Positions 56,816 to 64,000 of a DNA stretch of 64,000 bases are shown piece after piece. Every line of letters begins with the position of its first letter. The first letter of the stretch is position 1. The translations under genes were made by a program, and so were the position numbers. The stretch is from Streptococcus thermophilus (GTDB lineage Bacteria > Actinomycetota > Actinomycetes > Mycobacteriales > Mycobacteriaceae). The notes under the pieces were generated by a model. The model saw only the letters and a list, made by a program, of their open reading frames with translations, was not told the origin of the DNA and made no database searches. Location: contig UYIL01000003.1 of assembly GCA_900618065.1 (NCBI GenBank), forward strand, positions 1,612,001 through 1,676,000, given 5' to 3'.

Positions 56816-57461
56816 TTTGCATGGGAGGAAGACGGCGGCGCCGGTGGCGGAGCCCGTCGCAAAGCTTTTTCTGCGGATGGGCCTGACACCCAACGCTGTG
56901 ACTGTGCTGGGAACGCTGGCAGCGATGGTTGTTACCGTCGTGCTCATTCCTGCGGACCAACTGGTGTGGGCAGCGGTGCTCATCGCGTTCTTCTCCGCCT
57001 TCGACATGGTCGACGGCACCATGGCGCGTCTGCGCGGGGGTGGTACAGCGTTCGGCGCGACGTTGGATGCGAGTTGCGACAGGCTTACCGACGGTGCCCT
57101 GTTCGGCGCCATTTGCCTCTGGCTCATTTACGTCGATCATGCGCATCCTGCGCACGTTGTCGTCGCGCTGATCGTGCTCGTGCTCTCTCAAACCATCAGT
57201 TATGTCAAAGCGCGTGCGGAAGCGGGCGGCCTGAAAGTCGACGGCGGTTTGGTGGAACGCCCCGAGCGGCTCATCGTGTCGCTTGTCGGGTTGTTCATGG
57301 AAGGCCTGGGAGTAGCGCACGCGATCGAAGTCGCACTGTGGCTGCTCATGGCAGGCTCCGTGTTCACGGTGGTGCAGCGGCTGATCAAGGCCTCCTGCGA
57401 CCCGCGTGCACAGCAACGCATCGCCGCGCCTGCCGGCGCACCGGAGGCCGTCAATGTCTAA
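56808..57461 (+). CDS. pgsA: Phosphatidylinositol phosphate synthase (CDP-alcohol phosphotransferase)
   Basis: A 217-residue membrane enzyme that joins CDP-diacylglycerol and inositol-1-phosphate. The family signature D-x2-D-G-x2-A-R-x8-G-x3-D-x3-D is complete (DMVDGTMAR ... GATLDASCD). About six hydrophobic segments. GTG 56808 gives the start MLSLHGRK, as in related proteins; ATG 56802 is possible. Overlaps both neighbours. Confidence 0.93.
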   Translation: MLSLHGRKTAAPVAEPVAKLFLRMGLTPNAVTVLGTLAAMVVTVVLIPADQLVWAAVLIAFFSAFDMVDGTMARLRGGGTAFGATLDASCDRLTDGALFGAICLWLIYVDHAHPAHVVVALIVLVLSQTISYVKARAEAGGLKVDGGLVERPERLIVSLVGLFMEGLGVAHAIEVALWLLMAGSVFTVVQRLIKASCDPRAQQRIAAPAGAPEAVNV

Positions 57462-58371
57462 AGACAGCTTCACCGACAAGCTCAGTGCCGCGGGCTACAT
57501 CGCCGGATGGAAACTTGTGCGCCACATGCCGGACCCAGTGGCGGTGGCGCTGTTCAACGCGGGGGCGGATTACGCCTCCGGCAACGGGGTGGGCCCGGAG
57601 ATGCTGCGCCGCAACCTGACCCGGGTTGTGGGGGCGGAGAATGTGACCCGGGAGTTGGTGCGGGCGTCGGTACGCTCGTACGCCCGTTACTGGCGCGAAG
57701 CGTTCCGCCTACCTGCGATCGCGGGAAACGAGACACTCATGGCGCGTCTGGACGAGGACGTCACCGGCCGCGAGTACGTCGACGCCACACTCGCGCGCGG
57801 TAAAGGCCTGATTCTCACGCTGCCGCATTCCGGGAACTGGGACATGGCGGGCATGTGGTTCGTGCAGCGCTACGGCGGTTTCACCACGGTGGCAGAAAGA
57901 CTCAAGCCCGAAGTGCTTTTCGACGCGTTCGTGGACTACCGGCAGCAACTCGGATTCAACGTGCTCGCCGCCACGGGGGAAAAGGTGCCGCCGTACCAGC
58001 AGATGAAAGAAGTGCTAGCTGCCGGCGGGGTGGTGTGCCTCATGGGGGAGCGCGACATGACACCGCGGGGAGTGCCCGTATCCTTCTTCGGTGAGGAGGC
58101 GACGTTTCCGGCAGGCCCGGCGAAGCTGGCGGTGGAGACCGGTGCTGGGCTGCATGTGGCGCACTCCTGGTTCATAGGCACTGACCGCGATCCGCGCTGG
58201 GGGCTGTCCGGCTCCCCGGAGGTGAAGGTGACCACCGTCGAGGAGACCACCCAGCGCGTGGCCGATCTCTTCGCCGCGAACATCGCTGCCCACCCGCAGG
58301 ATTGGCACGCGCTGCAGCCGGTCTTCTTGGCCGATAAAAAGACCCGCAAACCTCGCTCGCACGGGGGGTGA
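57454..58371 (+). CDS. patA: Phosphatidylinositol mannoside acyltransferase
   Basis: A 305-residue LPLAT-family acyltransferase that acylates the mannose of PIM. The HxxxxD-type catalytic motif appears in TLPHSGNWDMAG. It overlaps pgsA and lies seven bases before pimA, the standard PIM gene order. Confidence 0.92.
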   Translation: MSKDSFTDKLSAAGYIAGWKLVRHMPDPVAVALFNAGADYASGNGVGPEMLRRNLTRVVGAENVTRELVRASVRSYARYWREAFRLPAIAGNETLMARLDEDVTGREYVDATLARGKGLILTLPHSGNWDMAGMWFVQRYGGFTTVAERLKPEVLFDAFVDYRQQLGFNVLAATGEKVPPYQQMKEVLAAGGVVCLMGERDMTPRGVPVSFFGEEATFPAGPAKLAVETGAGLHVAHSWFIGTDRDPRWGLSGSPEVKVTTVEETTQRVADLFAANIAAHPQDWHALQPVFLADKKTRKPRSHGG

Positions 58372-58378
58372 AGCCGGG

Positions 58379-59476
58379 ATGCGCATTGGCATGGTGTGCC
58401 CGTATTCCTTCGACTACCCCGGCGGGGTGCAGGCCCACATTCTCGACCTCGCGGAGGTGTTCATTAGCCAGGGGCACGAGGTCGCCGTGCTCGGGCCGGG
58501 GACGGACCCGTCAGCAGTGCCGGACTACGTGACGCTCGGTGGGAGCACTGTGCCGCTGAGCTACAACGGCTCAGTGGCGCGCATCGCGTTCGGGCCGAAG
58601 ACCTTCCGGGTCGTCCGGAACTTCTTTCGCGCCGGGGACTTCGATGTCCTCCACCTGCATGAACCGAATGCCCCCAGCTACTCGCTCGCTGCGCTCATCC
58701 TGGCCAGGGGCCCGGTGGTGGCGACGTACCATGCGTCGGCGGTGTCGTCCACGCTGCTGAAAGTCGCCAGGCCGTTCCTCCGGCCATCTCTGGAGAAGAT
58801 CGATGCGGGGATCTCTGTCAGCGAGATGTCCCGCCGCTGGCAGGTAGAGCAGCTCGGCGGGGACCCGCTGCTCATCCCCAACGGGGTGGAGACCGCCCGC
58901 TTCCGCGACGCGCAGCACCACAGTCACGGTGGCTCAGTCCACATTGTCTTTCTTGGGCGTCTCGACGAACCTCGCAAAGGGCTGGGCATCTTCCTCGACG
59001 CCGTAGTGTCTCTGCGGGCGATGGTGGACTGCGAGTTCCGTGTCACCGTCATCGGGGGAGGTACCCACCGCGAGTTTCCTGGCGTCGACTTCGTCGGACG
59101 GGTCAGCGAGGAGGAGAAAGCGCGGATCCTTGGGGAGGCGGACATCTACGCCGCCCCGAATACGGGTGGGGAGTCCTTTGGCATCGTCCTCGTGGAAGCA
59201 ATGGCTGCAGGGTGTGCCGTTGTCGCCAGCGACATTGAAGCTTTCGCCGCCGTCTGCGAAATAGAATCGGACACCCCGGCGGGCCTTCTCTTCCCGGTGG
59301 GGGACTCTGGCACCCTTGCCGCCACACTTGCCGGACTCATTCAAGACCCATCCGCGCGCGCACAGCTGGCCCGCGCCGGGCAGGCCCGCGCTCGCCGTTA
59401 CGACTGGGATGTCGTCTCCCGCGAGGTGATGGAAGTATACGAGACAGTAGTAGGAAGGCAATCGTGGAACCAGTGA
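58379..59476 (+). CDS. pimA: Phosphatidylinositol alpha-mannosyltransferase PimA
   Basis: A 365-residue GT4 glycosyltransferase starting PIM synthesis from GDP-mannose. The GT4 E-x7-E motif is in GGESFGIVLVEAMAAG; the N-terminal domain starts with SFDYPGGVQAHI, the lipid-acceptor loop. It overlaps the next gene by 13 bases. Confidence 0.95.
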   Translation: MRIGMVCPYSFDYPGGVQAHILDLAEVFISQGHEVAVLGPGTDPSAVPDYVTLGGSTVPLSYNGSVARIAFGPKTFRVVRNFFRAGDFDVLHLHEPNAPSYSLAALILARGPVVATYHASAVSSTLLKVARPFLRPSLEKIDAGISVSEMSRRWQVEQLGGDPLLIPNGVETARFRDAQHHSHGGSVHIVFLGRLDEPRKGLGIFLDAVVSLRAMVDCEFRVTVIGGGTHREFPGVDFVGRVSEEEKARILGEADIYAAPNTGGESFGIVLVEAMAAGCAVVASDIEAFAAVCEIESDTPAGLLFPVGDSGTLAATLAGLIQDPSARAQLARAGQARARRYDWDVVSREVMEVYETVVGRQSWNQ

Positions 59477-59940
59477 TCGTGGTTGTCGTTCTCCTGGCGG
59501 CGCTGGCAGTTCTGGCGCTGTGGGCGGTGCTCACAGCCCGCCGCCTCGACCGGCTCCACATCCGCCTCGACCGCGCGCACGACGGCTTAGGGGCAGCTCT
59601 GGACCGCCGCATGGCTGTCGTCGCCGCCCTGTGGCCGCCGCTTGCGCCTGCAGCCCGAGAGGCGGAGAGCATCGGGTTTTCGCCAGTGGCGTTTCATGAC
59701 CGGCTGCAGGCGGAAAGGCACGTTCTCGACCAGCTGCCCACCCTGTCGTCTCAGGAACAGGCGGCAGAACTCGCGCGCGCCGACGAACGCGTTGGTTTAG
59801 CTCTGCGCCTGTACAACGATGCTGTGTCAGCGGCGCGAGCGGTCCGGCTCAAACCCGGTGTGAGAGCGTTGCGATTAGCTGGAACCGCACCAATGCCGGA
59901 ATTTTGCCCGCAGCCTCCGAGGGAGATTCACTCGGGCTAA
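59464..59940 (+). CDS. Membrane-anchored helical protein, unknown
   Basis: A 158-residue protein: one N-terminal hydrophobic helix (residues 3-24) and a charged helical remainder. GTG start inside pimA. It occupies the place where mycobacteria have a Nudix gene but shows no Nudix box. Function unknown. Confidence 0.65.
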   Translation: MEPVIVVVVLLAALAVLALWAVLTARRLDRLHIRLDRAHDGLGAALDRRMAVVAALWPPLAPAAREAESIGFSPVAFHDRLQAERHVLDQLPTLSSQEQAAELARADERVGLALRLYNDAVSAARAVRLKPGVRALRLAGTAPMPEFCPQPPREIHSG

Positions 59941-59951
59941 GGTGTTTGTTC

Positions 59952-60800
59952 ATGGACTTCGTAGTACCCACCATTGATGAGATCCTGAATCTGGAGCAGC
60001 TGGACTCCGACATCTTCCGCGGCACGGGCGTGTTCACCGGTCTGCAGCGCACCTACGGTGGACAGGTGGCCGCGCAGTGCTTGTCCGCGGCCACGAAGAC
60101 AGTGGAAGATGACAAGGTCGTTCATTCCCTGCACGGGTACTTCGTCCGCCCCGGCCAGTCCGACAAGGACACCATCTTCGTCGTCGAACGCGTGCGTGAC
60201 GGGCGCAGCTTTGCCACCCGTGTTGTCCGCGCAATCCAGGACGGCAAGGCCATCTTCCACATGGAGGCGAGCTTCCACGTCACCGACAACGAGGGCATCG
60301 AGCACTCCGACAAGATGCGCACAGTGCCGGACCCGGAGAACGTGGTGCCGTTGGAGCAGGTGGACGGCCCCCTGAAGTTCTTCAAGCTGTGGGCGAAAGA
60401 CTGGGACGTGCGCATCGTGCCAGACGACGAGTTCGACCACAACAAGTACACGCCCAGCCAGCAAGTCGTGTGGTTCCGCTCCAAGAAAGAGCTTCCCGAC
60501 GATCAAACCTTCCACATCTGCACCCTGGCCTATATGTCGGACCTGACGCTGTTGCACTCGGCACTAGTGCCGCACCGCGATGCGCACGTGCAGATGGCGT
60601 CACTGGACCACGCAATGTGGTTTTTGCGTCCCTTCCGTGCGGATGAGTGGATGCTCTACGACCAGGTCTCGCCGTCGGCACACGCAGGCCGTGCATTGAC
60701 GCAAGGCCGCATTTTCGACCGAGAGGGCAACCTGGTGGCAATGGTCGTGCAGGAAGGGCTCACGCGCACATTGGAGGAAGGCAAACCGGCCTTCAAGTAA
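59952..60800 (+). CDS. tesB: Acyl-CoA thioesterase II (TesB)
   Basis: A 282-residue double hot-dog thioesterase. GGQVAAQCLSAA and HSLHGYFVRPGQSD are family motifs in the first half, and SLDHAMWFLRPFRADEW in the second holds the catalytic Asp region. It releases CoA from fatty acyl-CoA. Confidence 0.93.
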   Translation: MDFVVPTIDEILNLEQLDSDIFRGTGVFTGLQRTYGGQVAAQCLSAATKTVEDDKVVHSLHGYFVRPGQSDKDTIFVVERVRDGRSFATRVVRAIQDGKAIFHMEASFHVTDNEGIEHSDKMRTVPDPENVVPLEQVDGPLKFFKLWAKDWDVRIVPDDEFDHNKYTPSQQVVWFRSKKELPDDQTFHICTLAYMSDLTLLHSALVPHRDAHVQMASLDHAMWFLRPFRADEWMLYDQVSPSAHAGRALTQGRIFDREGNLVAMVVQEGLTRTLEEGKPAFK

Positions 60801-60867
60801 GTGGCTGCGGCACCCCTCCGTATACTGAACAGCCGACACTTCATAACCGCGTAGAGGGGAGAGGCAC

Positions 60868-61623
60868 ATGGCAGGCCACTCAAAGTGGGCGACCACGAAG
60901 CACAAGAAAGCGGCCAACGACGCGAAGCGCTCCAAGCTGTGGGCGAAGCTGATCAAGGACATTGAGGTCGCGGCTCGCACCGGCGGTGGTGACCCGGCGG
61001 GCAACCCGACCTTGGACGACATGATCAAAAAGGCCAAGAAGGCCTCCGTCCCCGGCGATAACATCGAGCGCGCCCGCAAACGCGGTTCCGGTGAGGAAGC
61101 CGGCGGCTCCAACTGGGAAGACATCACCTATGAGGGTTACGGCCCCAACGGTGTGGCCATGCTGATCCAGTGTCTGACGGATAACCGCAACCGTGCCGCC
61201 ACTGAGGTGCGCACTGCCATGACGAAAAATGGCGGAAACCTGGGCGAGTCGGGCTCTGTTGCGTATATGTTCGCCCGTAAGGGGGTCAACACCGTGGCCA
61301 AGGGTGAGCTGACCGAGGATGATGTTTTGATGGCTGTGCTCGAGGCCGGCGCTGAGGAAGTCAACGACCTGGGTGAGTCGTTCGAGGTTGTTTCTGAGGC
61401 ATCCGACTTGCACGCCGTGCGTGACGCTCTGCAGGAAGCCGGCATCGAGGTGGAGGAGACCGAGCAGGACTTCCGCGCTTCGGTCGAGGTGGATCTGGAT
61501 CTCGACGGCGCGAAGAAGCTGGAGAAGCTGATCGACGCGTTGGAGGACTCTGACGACGTCCAGAACGTCTACACCAACATGACGCTTTCGGACGAAGTCG
61601 CCGAGGCGCTGGCTTCCGAGTAA
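60868..61623 (+). CDS. YebC/PmpR-family protein
   Basis: A 251-residue protein with the invariant N-terminus [15 protein letters not shown]. The family has been described as transcriptional regulators and, more recently, as helpers of translation through proline runs. Located just before ruvCAB, as in most actinobacteria. Confidence 0.94.
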   Translation: MAGHSKWATTKHKKAANDAKRSKLWAKLIKDIEVAARTGGGDPAGNPTLDDMIKKAKKASVPGDNIERARKRGSGEEAGGSNWEDITYEGYGPNGVAMLIQCLTDNRNRAATEVRTAMTKNGGNLGESGSVAYMFARKGVNTVAKGELTEDDVLMAVLEAGAEEVNDLGESFEVVSEASDLHAVRDALQEAGIEVEETEQDFRASVEVDLDLDGAKKLEKLIDALEDSDDVQNVYTNMTLSDEVAEALASE

Positions 61624-61663
61624 GCCGAGTACGTCGATCCCCGGCTTTGTTCGCACCGTGTGG

Positions 61664-61679
61664 TAGAACAAATGTGTGA
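61664..61679 (+). promoter_or_regulatory. LexA (SOS) box of ruvCAB
   Basis: TAGAACAAATGTGTGA matches 11 of 14 defined positions of the corynebacterial box TCGAA(C/A)A-N2-TGTTCGA. It lies 30 bases before the ruvC ATG. Confidence 0.55.
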
Positions 61680-61709
61680 CTCCGAAAGTCGGGGTGGACA
61701 AGGGGAGCG

Positions 61710-62255
61710 ATGAACCTGGAAGGCCTGCGTGTGATGGGCATTGACCCGGGCTTGACCCGGTGCGGCCTGTCTGTCATTCAGGCTGGAAAGGGGCGCCAGG
61801 TCATTCCCGTGGCGGTGGGCGTTGTGCGCACTCCCTCCGATGCTGAACTGGCGCACCGCCTACTGCGGTTGTCTCAGGCAGTAGAGGAGTGGATCGACGA
61901 CTATCAGCCGGACGTGATCGCCATGGAGCGCATTTTCGAACGCGGCAACGTCTCCACTGTCATGCACACCGCGCACGCGGTGGGAGTGATGGTGCTCGCA
62001 GCCGCGAAGCGCGACATCCCCGTGCACATGTACACCCCGTCCGAGGTCAAAAAGGCGGTCTCCGGCAACGGGCGCGCGGACAAGAAGCAAATGACATCCA
62101 TGATCACCCGCATTCTTGGTCTGGGCGCTCCGCCAAAACCTGCCGACGCAGCTGATGCTTTGGCAATTGCCGTGTGCCATTGCTGGCGCGCCCCGTTGCT
62201 CGCCCGCGGCAACGCTGCGGCGTTGGCTTTGAACTCCACCACAGGGAAGGCGTAG
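61710..62255 (+). CDS. ruvC: Holliday junction resolvase RuvC
   Basis: A 181-residue resolvase. The acidic catalytic residues are in [19 protein letters not shown] and [14 protein letters not shown]. First gene of ruvCAB, seven bases before ruvA. Confidence 0.96.
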   Translation: MNLEGLRVMGIDPGLTRCGLSVIQAGKGRQVIPVAVGVVRTPSDAELAHRLLRLSQAVEEWIDDYQPDVIAMERIFERGNVSTVMHTAHAVGVMVLAAAKRDIPVHMYTPSEVKKAVSGNGRADKKQMTSMITRILGLGAPPKPADAADALAIAVCHCWRAPLLARGNAAALALNSTTGKA

Positions 62256-62262
62256 TGAACCC

Positions 62263-62886
62263 ATGATCGATTCGCTCAACGGTGAGGTCATCTCCATCGG
62301 CTTGGACCACGCGGTCATTGAATGCGCGGGCGTGGGGTACCGTTTCCTGGCCCCGCCGCCGACGCTGGCCCGTCTCGTCCGCGGGGAAACCACCCGCGTG
62401 CTGACAACCTTGGTGGTCCGCGAAGACGACATGACGCTATACGGCTTCACCGACGATGACGCACGCAGCATGTTCCACCGTTTGACCGCGGTCTCAGGGC
62501 TCGGACCCAAACTGGCTATTGCAGCGCTGTCGGTGTTCACCCCCGCTGAGTTAGCAGCCCACATTACTTCGGGCGACGCGAAGACGATCCAGTCGATTCC
62601 GGGTGTGGGTAAGAAAATGGCGGACCGCATGGTGCTCGAGCTCAAAGATAAACTCCAGGGGCTCTACCCGGGGGCATTGGAAGCAGCGGCGCCGGAAAGC
62701 GGTGGGGAAGTGCCGCTGTCAAGCGGAGGCTCGTTCGCGACCGAGCAGGTCGTGGAAGCGCTCGTCGGCTTGGGCTTCCCGGACAAAAGTGCGCGGACCG
62801 CGGTGGATGCCGTCGCGGCGGAGAACGACGGTGCTGAATCTTCTGTCTTGCTGCGCGCGGCGCTGAACCGATTGGGGAAGAAGTAA
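62263..62886 (+). CDS. ruvA: Holliday junction DNA helicase subunit RuvA
   Basis: A 207-residue junction-binding protein: OB domain, two helix-hairpin-helix motifs (LGPKLAIAAL and IPGVGKKMADRM) and a C-terminal UBA-like domain that contacts RuvB. ruvB starts immediately after the stop. Confidence 0.96.
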   Translation: MIDSLNGEVISIGLDHAVIECAGVGYRFLAPPPTLARLVRGETTRVLTTLVVREDDMTLYGFTDDDARSMFHRLTAVSGLGPKLAIAALSVFTPAELAAHITSGDAKTIQSIPGVGKKMADRMVLELKDKLQGLYPGALEAAAPESGGEVPLSSGGSFATEQVVEALVGLGFPDKSARTAVDAVAAENDGAESSVLLRAALNRLGKK

Positions 62887-63963
62887 ATGTCGGACGTGGA
62901 AAAGACCGAGTTCGAACTTCCGCCGGAGCTTGCCCGCCAGGTCAATTCGCCTATAGACGCGACTGAGCACACCGAGGAACGCGACTTCGAAAAGACTCTG
63001 CGCCCAAAGTCTATTGACGAGTTCATTGGTCAACCGAAAGTCCGCCAACAGCTCGGGCTGGTGCTGGAAGGAGCGAAGAAGCGCAGCGTTGTTCCCGACC
63101 ATATTCTCTTGTCAGGTCCGCCCGGGTTGGGTAAAACGACGATGGCGATGATCGTGGCGCAGGAGCTGGGGACGTCGCTGCGCATGACATCGGGGCCTGC
63201 GCTGGAACGCGCCGGAGATCTCGCGGCGATGCTGTCGAACCTCATGGAGGGAGACGTGCTCTTCATCGACGAGATTCACCGCATCGCTCGACCTGCTGAA
63301 GAGATGCTGTACATGGCGATGGAGGATTTCCGCATTGACGTCATCGTCGGCAAAGGCCCCGGCGCGACATCGATCCCGCTGGACATTCCGCCGTTCACGC
63401 TCGTGGGTGCCACCACCCGCGCGGGCATGCTCACCGGTCCGCTGCGCGACCGTTTCGGCTTCACCGCACAGATGGAGTTCTACGACGTTGACGATTTGAC
63501 CCGTGTGATCATGCGCGCGGCAACCATTCTTGGCGTTGACATAGACCGCGACGCGGCGGTGGAGATCGGCTCCCGCTCGCGCGGCACACCTCGTATTGCT
63601 AACCGTCTGCTGCGCCGCGTGCGCGACTGGGCTGAGGTCAACGGCGATGGCCGCGTCACGGTGGATGCGGCGCAGCAGGCGCTGGAGGTCTTCGACGTCG
63701 ATGAACTCGGGCTTGACCGCCTTGACCGTGCAGTGCTGGAAACTTTGATCAAATCCCATGGTGGTGGCCCGGTGGGTGTGTCCACGTTGGCGATTGCGGT
63801 CGGGGAGGAGCCATCCACAGTGGAAGAGGTCTGCGAACCGTACCTTGTTCGCGCTGGTTTGATGGCACGCACCGGTCGTGGGCGTGTGGCCACCGCGGCG
63901 GCTTGGCACCACCTCGGAATGACGCCGCCACCGGAGGCGCCGGGGCAGCTCCATCTGTACTGA
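62887..63963 (+). CDS. ruvB: Holliday junction DNA helicase subunit RuvB
   Basis: A 358-residue AAA+ motor. Walker [10 protein letters not shown], Walker [10 protein letters not shown], sensor 1 in GATTRAGM and a C-terminal winged helix. Completes the branch-migration/resolution operon. Confidence 0.97.
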   Translation: MSDVEKTEFELPPELARQVNSPIDATEHTEERDFEKTLRPKSIDEFIGQPKVRQQLGLVLEGAKKRSVVPDHILLSGPPGLGKTTMAMIVAQELGTSLRMTSGPALERAGDLAAMLSNLMEGDVLFIDEIHRIARPAEEMLYMAMEDFRIDVIVGKGPGATSIPLDIPPFTLVGATTRAGMLTGPLRDRFGFTAQMEFYDVDDLTRVIMRAATILGVDIDRDAAVEIGSRSRGTPRIANRLLRRVRDWAEVNGDGRVTVDAAQQALEVFDVDELGLDRLDRAVLETLIKSHGGGPVGVSTLAIAVGEEPSTVEEVCEPYLVRAGLMARTGRGRVATAAAWHHLGMTPPPEAPGQLHLY

Positions 63964-63988
63964 CAGGGCTATGCCACAATGAGGAGCC

Positions 63989-64000
63989 ATGGATTTGATT
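63989..64000 (+). CDS. yajC: Probable yajC, first codons only
   Basis: GAGGAG stands three bases before ATG 63989, followed by codons for Asp, Leu, Ile and the window end. In corynebacteria yajC-secD follows ruvB; the name rests on position alone. Confidence 0.45.

Noticed and set aside
1..64000. CRISPR array, prophage or insertion sequence
   Set aside because: No regularly spaced repeats, transposase, integrase or phage structural genes were found.

Overview
The window is a gene-dense stretch of a high-G+C actinobacterial chromosome, almost certainly a Corynebacterium. Three things support this. The core block lexA-divS-nrdR-hrpA-oxyR-galE-dtxR-sigB-sigA-ppgK-suhB-dut-dxs-rnd-hemQ-msrB-aftC follows the order I know from Corynebacterium glutamicum. 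DivS and a SugR-type protein are corynebacterial. PimA, the PIM acyltransferase, the phosphatidylinositol-phosphate synthase and AftC belong to the mycolic-acid cell envelope. I see no insertion sequence, prophage, CRISPR array or rRNA operon. The species is not determined.

Layout. 1-8591: membrane proteins, a glutamate-synthase-like flavoprotein, a GNAT enzyme, a DUF349 protein, then miaA-dapF. 8592-12340: a three-gene iron-type ABC importer on the minus strand. 12405-17938: two unknown proteins, hflX, a SugR homologue that has lost its DNA-binding domain, and the SOS/ribonucleotide-reductase regulators lexA, divS and nrdR. 17935-28926: hrpA, oxyR, a DUF3516 helicase, a PAC2 protein, a DUF4192 protein and galE. 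28930-41164: dtxR, sigB, dtd, a methyltransferase, small DUF proteins, a second helicase, sigA, ppgK, suhB and dut. 41207-50294: a DUF3710 protein, a TrmA-type methyltransferase, dxs, rnd, hemQ, msrB, aftC and a RibD-like reductase. 50569-51498: seven tRNA genes (3 Gly-GCC, 2 Val-GAC, 1 Cys-GCA on the minus strand; 1 Val-CAC on the plus strand). 51746-64000: an MFS exporter and a CopC protein, then thrS-HIT-pgsA-patA-pimA (phosphatidylinositol mannoside synthesis), tesB, yebC, ruvCAB and the first codons of a probable yajC. In C. glutamicum the two halves around the tRNA cluster lie in different parts of the chromosome, so this is probably a rearrangement junction.

How the genes work together. 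The central block joins stress and nutrient regulators (LexA, NrdR, OxyR, DtxR, SigA, SigB) with their likely control sites: a cluster of LexA half-sites between lexA and divS, a LexA-like box before ruvC and a SigH-type promoter before sigB. Genes are tightly packed. Five convergent pairs end with touching or overlapping stop codons, leaving no room for terminators.

The most striking signal is not a gene. The 11-mer GCTTATCGACG occurs 16 times without mismatch, eight times on each strand, in at least three codon registers and always inside genes. A simple base-composition estimate predicts about 0.03 copies. It behaves like a highly iterated DNA-level signal, comparable in style to a DNA uptake sequence or to cyanobacterial HIP1, and I know of no such motif described for corynebacteria.
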